From UBA8752 sp965657965 (GTDB taxonomy: Bacteria > Bacteroidota > Bacteroidia > Flavobacteriales_D > Sanyastnellaceae), in the NCBI GenBank assembly GCA_965657965.1, contig CBFHQM010000004.1:1-64000 (forward strand): DNA of 64,000 nt, in the 5' to 3' direction. The translations under genes and the position numbers were made by a program. The notes under the pieces are model-generated. The model saw only the letters and a list, made by a program, of their open reading frames with translations, searched no databases and had not been told where the DNA came from. Below, one piece after another: positions 51,001-59,600 of the stretch; the stretch's first letter is position 1; every line of letters begins with the position of its first letter.

Positions 51001-51524
51001 CCCCTCCCGTTGTGGTGTTGACCGGGGTAGAAAATTCCGGAAAAACCACATTGGCGACTGCCTTGGCAGGCGACTTGGACTGGGCTCATCTTCCCGAAGC
51101 TGCGCGGACTGACCCTGCAGTGACAAGTGGCCAAGTCGACACACTCGATCTCCAACGGCTCCTGGCACAACACCTGCATTCTCTAGAACACCTTCGAACG
51201 ACGGCGACACCCGCCATCGTCTGCGACACAGGACCGCTGGTACTCGACCGATGGTCTTCGGAAGCTTTTGGACAACCGCTCGAAGGGGCGCTCAAAGCGC
51301 AACGGTCGGTGGACTTGTTTCTTCTCTGCCACACGCTGCCAGAATGGGAACCCGACCCTTTGCGCAGTCTGCCCCGGCACGAAGACCGCATTCTCCACCA
51401 GCAACGCTACATCGACCACCTAGAGTCACATCGTCTTCCCTGGGCGATGGTTCCGGCCCAGCCTCTGAGCCAACGGATAGAAACAGCCAAGGCCTTGCTT
51501 GCCCATTACACCTTGCTCACGTGA
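50982..51524 (+). CDS. NadR-like P-loop kinase (probable ribosylnicotinamide kinase)
   Basis: This 180-residue protein has Walker A GVENSGKTT at 15-23, followed by LPEAAR at 37-42. Both fit the kinase domain of NadR (ESSGKST with PEYAR). The rest has DTGPLVLDRW and a C-terminal helical part. No adenylyltransferase or DNA-binding domain is fused. The next gene, overlapping by GTGA, encodes PnuC, which imports nicotinamide riboside; a kinase would trap it as NMN. Family identification is moderate and the functional assignment is supported mainly by the neighbour. Confidence 0.72.
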   Translation: MSFRRLTPPVVVLTGVENSGKTTLATALAGDLDWAHLPEAARTDPAVTSGQVDTLDLQRLLAQHLHSLEHLRTTATPAIVCDTGPLVLDRWSSEAFGQPLEGALKAQRSVDLFLLCHTLPEWEPDPLRSLPRHEDRILHQQRYIDHLESHRLPWAMVPAQPLSQRIETAKALLAHYTLLT

Positions 51525-52084
51525 AGCCCAAAACTCCCACTACACTCCGCCGCGAACGTCGCCTTGAAGCCCTCGCTGTATTGCTCAGCCTAGGCTACAC
51601 GTGGGGTTACTTAAGGGGTTGGACGCCATGGTGCTTTGCCCCAGCCGCATTGGGCGCCGGAATCCTAGGTTGGCTCTGTTGGCAGCGCAACATCCTGGCC
51701 GAAGCCGCACTGCAAGGCTTTTATGTTGGCTTCGCAGCTTATGGCGCTTGGCTGGCCAGTGACGTGCAAGACTGGACGCCTCAAGTGGCTTCATTCCAGT
51801 TTCACCTGCTCGCCATCGCCACCACATCCGTTTTGACCGTTCTGGTGGGTTGGGCCATGCGCAGATTTACATCGAGCGCCTTGCCCTGGCTCGATGCCTT
51901 TACCACCGTATTCAGTCTTTGGGCAACGTGGCTCATGGTCAACAACCACCCTGCCAATTGGGCCTATTGGATCGTCATCAACGCTGTCGCCATCGTCCTC
52001 TACGCAAAGCGCGGCCTTCCATTGGGGGCCGCGCTCTACGCCATCTATCTCGCGATGGCCATTATGGGGTGGTTTGGACTCTGA
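51521..52084 (+). CDS. pnuC: PnuC-type nicotinamide riboside transporter
   Basis: This 187-residue inner-membrane protein has six or seven helices with PnuC landmarks: LGWLCWQRNILAEAALQGFYVGFAAYGAW (in two parts), a conserved WxxW-type region, and WIVINAVAIVLYAKRG with YAIYLAMAIMGW at the end. It is short for the family but complete. The GTG start at 51521 overlaps the kinase stop. Together with nadC at 46049 it suggests both de novo and salvage NAD routes. It ends two bases from the convergent tonB. Confidence 0.88.
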   Translation: MKPKTPTTLRRERRLEALAVLLSLGYTWGYLRGWTPWCFAPAALGAGILGWLCWQRNILAEAALQGFYVGFAAYGAWLASDVQDWTPQVASFQFHLLAIATTSVLTVLVGWAMRRFTSSALPWLDAFTTVFSLWATWLMVNNHPANWAYWIVINAVAIVLYAKRGLPLGAALYAIYLAMAIMGWFGL

Positions 52085-52086
52085 GC

Positions 52087-52794
52087 TCAGCGAATGATGA
52101 ACTTCACGGGAATGGTGTATTGTACACTCACCGGCTTGCCCTGCTGACGTCCAGGCTCGAAATCAGGCAATCCGCTGACCACCCTCAACGCTTCTGCGTC
52201 CAAACGAGGATCAACAGGACGCAAAACACGTCCTTCACGGACTTTACCATCCTTTCCAACGACAAAGTAGACGAACACCGTTCCTTGAATTCCAGCGTCT
52301 TTGGCAATGGGTGGGTACTTGGTGTTGCCCATCACGTACTTGATGATTTCAAGCTGCGTGCACTGGTCGCGCTCCGGTCCAGTCTTGCTGATGCATGGAC
52401 CAAATCCCGGCATGTCCTCAACGATCATGAATGGAATGTCTTCCTCGACCACTTCCTCTTCCTCGACCTCCACGATTTCGATGTCTGTGTCCTCGTCGAT
52501 TTCGATGTCTTCGATGACCAGTTCTTCTTCGATCTCCTCCTCGTCGTCCACAATCTCAATGACCGTTGTCTGTTGGGGAGGAGGAGGCGGTGGTGGTGGT
52601 GGAATTACGTTCACTGGAATCACCTCGTCCTCGAGCAAATCGACCTCAAAGTCGAGCGCGCGAATGATGTTGACGTCGTAGCTCGTCCAAGCCAAAGCGG
52701 CCAAAAGGAGCGACAGAACGGAGACGAATCCAACGGAACGCCAGGTACCTCGCTTGTTTTCGAGGTCGGCTTTTGGTGTCTTGCGTGGCTGCAT
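52087..52794 (-). CDS. tonB: TonB energy transducer
   Basis: TonB passes proton-motive force from ExbBD to outer-membrane TonB-dependent receptors. The 235-residue protein has an N-terminal helix (about 21-37), a nine-proline run at 65-73 and an acidic region (79-119). The C-terminal TonB domain runs from about 148 to 235 with YPPIAKDAGIQGTVFVYFVVG, LRPVDPRLDAEALRVV and PVSVQYTIPVKF. The linker is unusually rich in Glu/Asp with few Pro/Lys repeats. It is followed upstream on the same strand by the VanZ-like gene. Confidence 0.93.
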   Translation of the reverse strand: MQPRKTPKADLENKRGTWRSVGFVSVLSLLLAALAWTSYDVNIIRALDFEVDLLEDEVIPVNVIPPPPPPPPPQQTTVIEIVDDEEEIEEELVIEDIEIDEDTDIEIVEVEEEEVVEEDIPFMIVEDMPGFGPCISKTGPERDQCTQLEIIKYVMGNTKYPPIAKDAGIQGTVFVYFVVGKDGKVREGRVLRPVDPRLDAEALRVVSGLPDFEPGRQQGKPVSVQYTIPVKFIIR

Positions 52795-52838
52795 ATTCGA
52801 TGGTTTGCTGGGCCGTGCCAGTAGGCGGCCAAATTAAT

Positions 52839-53270
52839 CTAAAGGGTGCGCTTGCCCATAGGCCACTCCAAATACAATGCCCGAAATGCAAATCCCGCGG
52901 CAATGAGTCCAAAAAAATCCGCAAGTAAGTCGACTACATCCCCACCTCTGGCTGGAAAAATGGCCTCTTGAGCACATTCCAAAGAAAGACCCAACACCCC
53001 CCCTACAATCGTGGAAATCACCCATGCATTTCGGCAAAAACCCATGGCAACACCCCCTTTTCTCAACGCAATCAAGGCCGTCGTGCCCCAAATGCCGAAC
53101 AAAAATGCGTGAAGGACAATGTCCAGCCGTTGGTTCATCCACCAATCATGCGCGCCCAATTCTCCTCCTGGCATGCCATGCAAGGCCACCACAGCCATCG
53201 TCATGAACATCAAAGGGGCGAAACTCCGGGCAACCCCAGAAGAACGAGACTCAGCCGACCTCCGCGGCAT
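52839..53270 (-). CDS. VanZ-like family membrane protein
   Basis: This 143-residue protein has four helices and the VanZ pattern: DIVLHAFLFGIWGTTALIAL, LGLSLECAQEAIFPARGGDVVDLLADFFG. These show the conserved glutamate and GR(G)DxxDxxAN-like element. Function is unknown apart from the namesake teicoplanin resistance, which should not be inferred here. Its ATG at 53270 overlaps the gcvH stop by 20 bases. The order sprA-gcvH-vanZ-like is one I recall from other Bacteroidota. Confidence 0.82.
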   Translation of the reverse strand: MPRRSAESRSSGVARSFAPLMFMTMAVVALHGMPGGELGAHDWWMNQRLDIVLHAFLFGIWGTTALIALRKGGVAMGFCRNAWVISTIVGGVLGLSLECAQEAIFPARGGDVVDLLADFFGLIAAGFAFRALYLEWPMGKRTL

Positions 53271-53628
53271 AGGCCTCGGCTGTCAGTAACGAAGAGAGGT
53301 CAGCACCTTCACCCAATTGGATCTTAATCACCCAACCTTCACCATAAGGGTCCTCGTTGATGAGGGCGGGATTGTCTTCCAACCCTTCGTTGAATTCAAG
53401 CACCTTGCCCGCGACAGGCATGAACAAATCGCTCACGGTTTTCACCGCTTCGATTGTGCCAAACACTTCCTCAAATGGCAAATCCTCGTCCACGGTTTCA
53501 ACTTCCACGAAGACAATGTCGCCCAACTCAGACTGCGCAAAATCGGTGATGCCGACAAACGCCACATCTCCCTCCACACGGACCCACTCGTGGTCCTTGG
53601 AGTAACGAAGGTTATCTGGAATACTCAT
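53251..53628 (-). CDS. gcvH: Glycine cleavage system H protein
   Basis: GcvH carries the lipoyl arm that shuttles the aminomethyl group in glycine cleavage. The 125-residue protein has RYSKDHEWVR at the N-terminus, FAQSELGDIVFVE, and the lipoylation site at Lys63 in GTIEAVKTVSDL. The PVAGKVLEFNEGLEDNP segment and ending are standard. The ATG at 53628 is preferred to one three codons earlier. The gcvP and gcvT partners are not in the window. Confidence 0.97.
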   Translation of the reverse strand: MSIPDNLRYSKDHEWVRVEGDVAFVGITDFAQSELGDIVFVEVETVDEDLPFEEVFGTIEAVKTVSDLFMPVAGKVLEFNEGLEDNPALINEDPYGEGWVIKIQLGEGADLSSLLTAEAYAAEVG

Positions 53629-53667
53629 GCTGTGCAATGTAGCTCAGGCCAGCTTTTCCCGCCGGGA

Positions 53668-56600
53668 TTATTGCGTGAGATTGAATCGCAACGCAATGCC
53701 GCTTTTGACGTTGGTTGTGGCAAAGCTTGTGGACACCTTTGGCCGGGTGAGTTGCTCGTCGAAGAAGGCTTGCAAGATCAACTTTCGCGAGACTTCCAGG
53801 TCAGCACTGAATTTGATGCTGGCCACCTTCTGTCCTGCAGTCACCTGATTTTCCCGATTGAACCCACCAATCTCTCCGCCAACAGGCTCGCTGAATGGAT
53901 CCAGTTTCCGAATGATCGTGGAGTTGTCTCGAACAGTGATGTCGAGTCTCAAGACCACATCGGTCTCCTGCAACATCTGAATCGGCAACTTGCCCCGGGT
54001 CCGCAGGAAAGGATTCGGCACATTGGCAATCCGATAGCCCGTTCCAATGACCAACGCATTGCTCTTGGTCTCCGTGATTTGATTGTTTGTGAGTCCAAAA
54101 TTCACCGTTCGGTCTCGGCGCATCTCCACCTTGAACTGCGGCTCATTCTTTCCATTGGCCTTGAGCGTTACATCTACCCCGATCAACGGAGACATCTGTT
54201 CCGAAATCGTGACTTGATTGTATTGGCGCTCATTCACGTAGTTGCCAAATGAACTTTGATCGAAGACCACAGGTCGTCCCAAATCGTCGGCTTCGAAGCT
54301 CAAGTTGGTCACGTAAGACGTGGTCATGGTCGAACGGTAACTGTGGTTCAAACTGAAGCGCTTGACCCGGTTCTTGAACAGGTTTCCTTTCGCCAATCCG
54401 TCGTAGCTCACACGCCAATTCGGGGCCAAATTCGTCTTAAATGGGTCTAGGCTTACGTCGCTCGCATCCTGTCCCGTGTAAGCGGCAATGAACGCCGGAA
54501 TCGTAACCGATGAGCTCGTTGGGCCCCACCCAGAGTAGTAGCCATTGGGCTCACTGTTGGGCAAGTTGTAACTGCCTGCATTCAGACGTTCGCTCATGTC
54601 GAGACGAGCCAACTTGAACTCGCTCCACGTTTCGCTATTGAAGGTCTCATCGTCCTGCACGAATGCCGTCGGCCATGTGAAGATTGTCGTGGTGAAGTTG
54701 CCCCCGTCCTGAGGCGACTCAAATTGCCAATCGCCCAAGGCCTCATCAAAACGGAAGAAACTCTGCTGGTTCCGGCTTTCGTTGCTGCTGGCTTCCAAAT
54801 CGATCTTTAAGTCCTCGATGGGCTCGAGTTGCGCGCGCAAATTCAAGCTCGCACTGTAATTCTCTTGGTACGTCTGGTTGATGTACGGGTTGTCCGTCAG
54901 CCATCCCCGTCCAGCGGCATCCAGGGCAAAGTCTCCCGTTCTGTTTCCGGAGAGGTCCGTGTTCTGTTGACCAAGCAAAAAAGGCAGACCTGGCGACTCC
55001 AAAGCTGCATCGAAACCGGCGTATCTCGCTTTCAAGTCCGTGTTCAAACCAGGGAGTAAAATTCCTTCGTTCCGGGTGTAACTCACGTTGACACTCTTCA
55101 CCGACATCATGGCCTTCAGCACAAAGGACAAGGGGTCGATGTACAACGGCGGCTTCTCGTCCTCTTCCACGTTTCCATACCCGTCTCTGTCCTCGTTTTC
55201 AATCTCCTTTTTCCGCTTCTCCTTCTCTTTCATGAACTCCCGCTTTCGCTTGCCGGAGTTGATTTCCTTTAAGAAAGGCACCTTGTCGTACAGGGTCTTG
55301 AGATTGGCCTGAGCATTGAGCGTAATGTTCCGGCTGTTCTGAATGATGTGCCCCAAACTGTCCTGAGCAAAAGGAGCGCGGTCCCATCGGTATGTGCTCT
55401 GGTAGCGCACGTCCGCATTGGTAAAGTCCAACAGAGGGAACTTATCCAAGGGCAGGCGATAGCTGGCAGAAATGCTGTGATTGTAATTGGTGACTTCACC
55501 GAAGTTCTCGATGTTGGTCAACACAGTGTCTCGGTATTGCGCGTACGACTCCGCGTTGTTGCGGTCAATCACCCCAGAAGGCTCTCCCACCAGAGCCGTC
55601 GCGCTTCCAGTGTAGTCCACCTTGAGGCTCTTTGTAAGGTCCCACTTGACCACATAATCGCGGTTCCAGTTCCACTGCTTCAAAACCTGCGTGTTCACCA
55701 ACACCCCCGTCTCAATGCCCAACAATTCAGCAGTGTTGTTCCGGACGCGACTGGACTCATAGGTCCTGTCCATGCCCATGTTAACCGACACCTGCTTGAG
55801 GCCTGGGTAGAAATTGAATTCGGTCAACCAACGCAATGCTTTGGAGCGCCCCAACCAAGCCAACGGCTTAATTTCCTTCGGGCGATTGGTAAAGTCATAA
55901 CGCAATCCACCCCTGTAGTTTCTGCGGATGTTGAACTCCGTATTGATGTCCCTCTGGTAGTTCTCAGTGTAAGCGAAGTTGGCGCTCAAGTTGCCCGGGT
56001 CAAGGAAGGCCAAGATCCCCCCTTGATTTTTCTTTCCTCCCCCACTTGGCCGCCCTGCCGCACCCCGCTCAGCGATCATCTCTCGCTCTTTGGTTACGTC
56101 ATCCGCTCCCTTCAAACGGCGCGCCGTCTCTTCGGCTTTCTCCTTTTCGGACTTTCTCCCCCCTTTTCCTTTCTTGTCCCGACCGCCAAGTTGGGGGTCA
56201 ATCTTGATGTTCGAAAAGTTGATGCTGCGAATCCGATTGATCTGTTGGGACTTCTTCTTGCGCTCTGTAGAGAGGCCAGCATCCGCGATTTCTACGTCCG
56301 GAGACAATGGGTCAAACTGCGGCGTAGATACCGTCTCGCTGTAACCGAGGTACAATGGCAATTGAACGCCGAGGAAATCGGGCAAAAACTTGCCCAATTG
56401 CAGCGTCGTATTGGCGTCGACTCCTTGAATGGTTTCACGCTGGCGCTCTTGAACCCTTTGTTCGAGTCCACCCCATCCTGGCGTGGACATGTTGGCTGCT
56501 ACATTGAAGTTGCCCAAGTCACTCAATGTGGCTTGCATCTGAGCAGTCGCCGCCCAACCGCCTTCTTCGTTGAACTCCGAAAGGCGAAGCTCATTGGCCC

Positions 56601-59600
56601 AAACAATGGCACACTTGTCCTGTCCATCGTCATCTCCAGCAAAAGGATTCTCATCCTTGTCGGAGTTCCGGATGCCAATCATCACGGTAACCACATTGGC
56701 CAAGTTTGGATTGCCTCGCACCGAGACACGGGCCCCATCCACAAAATTGCTGTACTCTTGAAACAACGGGTACCCAACAGGACGGCTAATCTTGAGGTTT
56801 TGCAGGTCCCTGAACTGTAAGTCCACCTCATTGGCTTGCGGCCAAATCTCATTCTCATCGCCCACACCCCAAGGCGTGACTTGCAACGGAATCTCGTATT
56901 CGTAATAGTTGTCGACGAAGTCAGAACCCAGACGCACAAAACAAGTGAGGTCATTGGACTCCAGCGGCTCATCTGCCCGCGCAGCCTCTGCGTGAACGAA
57001 CATGCGCAAGCGCTTGTACATCCGCATGTCAAAATTGATGTTGCGGTACGCTGCACGTGCATCTCCGTCTTCCAACCCGCACACCTCCAATTGCAACGAC
57101 TGCTCGTTAAGCTGGGCTTGGTTGGCTGTGGCCACATTGATTTCGCGTTGGATCCCTGGTGGAATCACATAATTGATGGGCTGACGGTATCCGTTTTCCT
57201 CCAAGTTGACCGCCGAAATGGCGAACGAAGTCGAACTCGGGTCATCTGGCTCAATCTCTTGAGGTCCAGCAAGGCTCGCATTGAACTTCCTCCACTCCCC
57301 GCGAATCAGTTCTAGACGGGCAAAGCGCATGGTCACGGGTTGTCTCCATCCCTTCATGAAAATCCGCATAAACCGGATGCTTCTGAAGTCGCTAATGCCC
57401 CCTACACGGTCTTCAAAATCCCGAATGGGCACCTTGAACTGCAGCCACTTCACTTGACGGGTGTCTCCGTTGGGCATCTGCTTGTCTGCAACCAACACGT
57501 CCGACAGGTAATTCCGTCCGATGTTGGCTTCGTTCAACTCGCCCGGACGCATCGGGATCCGATACTGGAAGTAACTCTCAATCGCGCTCAACGTCAAGTC
57601 CTCGTTGAGGTCCTCCGTGTTGGGCAAAGTGGTAGACGCGATGGGGTACCCCTCCGGCTGAGCCGTGCTTGAGTTTCCTTCGTACCCATTGAAGAACCGA
57701 TAGCGCTCCAGCACATCTTCCTCGTTTGCCTGTGCCACGGGGTCACGGAAGTAACGGAAGTCGTCAGCAGAAGGATCGGCCGCAATCGTAGCGTAGGCAT
57801 CGGGGTCCAAAGTGCCCTGCAACCCGGACAACCAGTCTCCGAAAAACGCTTGCTCTTCCTGTGAGTTTAGGCCATCCAAGCCCACATCCTGCTCGCTGTA
57901 ATCTCCCGTTGAGTTGTCGAAAGCATTCACCACGTTGAACGTACTCGGGTCTGGCACATTGCCCCACGTCGTTTCGGCGACAGGCGCAGGCTGGTTTGCA
58001 GAAGGCAGTCCATTCTCAAAGGCGAGTTGACCATCATTCAATAGGTCCTCGCTAATGGAACCCAAATTGAAGTACAATTCTCCCCCCGTGTCGTTGGGAC
58101 TGTCATCGTTAAATGGATCCATGACCCAGAACTGGATGTACTCTACGTTGGACAATTCAAAGTCTGTCGTCAACAATGCTCTCTGAATGCCACCCCACCG
58201 TTCCTCGGGCGCTTGAAGTGATCCGTTGGGGTTCAAACCCGCCACAGGACCAATGCCTTCCGCCGGCAAGTAGTTGTAAGGCCCCCTGACCGATGGGTCA
58301 AACGTCAAGTCAAACGTGGGCAGGTTCTCCGGCGTACCGAGGGGCAACTGACGGTTGGGGAACACTTCCTTGCTCTCCACCAATCGCATGAGGTGGTTGG
58401 AACGAACGTCCAAATCAACTTGGCCATCCTCCAATCCGCCACCAAAGAAACTCGGGTCAATGGTGTACCAATTCAACCGCGCACGGTTGTAGTTGAACAT
58501 CAAACTGTCCTCCACATCGCCTTCGGGAAAGAGGTTTGGCTGCAATTTGGGCGTGGAAGCCAAGCTCCACTGCGTCCAAGACCGAATGTCGATGGCGCTT
58601 TGAGACCCCTCGAAGTCGTCGATGTAGGCATTGCCCTCCTTACCCACAGCACGGCTGTGACCGGGAATCAAATAGGCTGCCTCCGCGCTGATGTTGATAC
58701 TCGAAGGCGCCGTGGCCTTGAGCAAAGGCAACTTGTCGAGCATGTCGGTCAAAAACTGACTTGAGCGGGACCACGTAAAGTCCGCCCCCATGATTGTGTT
58801 GTTCACCGGTTCATCTCCAATGTTCACCTTCCTGGTCAATGGCCGCTCACGCAGATTCAAAAACGTGGCTCCCAAGGCCAAATCCTCGCTCGGGGCGTAA
58901 TCAAACCGAGTTCCAATCAAGGTTTTGGTTTGAATGTTGAAGAGGCTGTTGCTCTCCAAAGACACCCGAATGGGCTGTCCGCTTTCGAGCAAACCGTCAT
59001 TGATGATGCGGACGCGGCCCAAGTTGTAGTCTACGGTGTAATCCTGGTTTTCGATTAGCCTTGCACCACCCGAGGTCACCGTGACCGAACCTTCAGGGAT
59101 GTTGAACGAATTCAACATGATTTCAGAGCTGATTTGACTCTGGTATCGGCCCTTGATTCTGAAGCGATTCAGCGAAGGGATTTGCTGCGCTGCCGTTTTC
59201 GTAGAATCATAAAGCGGCTGGAATACAATGGTCTGAACCAAAGACTCTGCTTGATCTGGGTCGGAAACACGGTCTTCAATCTGGTCCCTTAAAGTCTTGC
59301 CAAACGGTTCTACCGATGGCAAAAAGACACGGCCATTCTGACTGTTCATGGTGCCCCCTTGGGTGGCCGCATTGTCCACAAAGTCGTACACGCCATCGGG
59401 CTGCGGTTGTCCGTTGATGTCGATACGGTCCATTCCCAAAACCTGAATCAGCAATTCCCCTTCCAATGGCGGACGAGGGATGTAGTTCAGGTCCACACCT
59501 GTGGAGGGGTCATTGTACCAAATGCCAATGCGGAAATCTTCGGAGCTCAATCCAAACGCCCCTAGCGAATAGACGTTCTTCATCATCAAGTCCCACAAAG

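Noticed and set aside
52573..52605. Short tandem repeat of GGT/GGA-type triplets
   Set aside because: It encodes the proline run of TonB and is explained by coding sequence.
55348..56820. A 490-codon open frame on the plus strand inside sprA
   Set aside because: It is antisense to a clear SprA reading frame, has no recognisable domain, and long antisense frames are common in this codon usage. It shows none of the features of a real protein.
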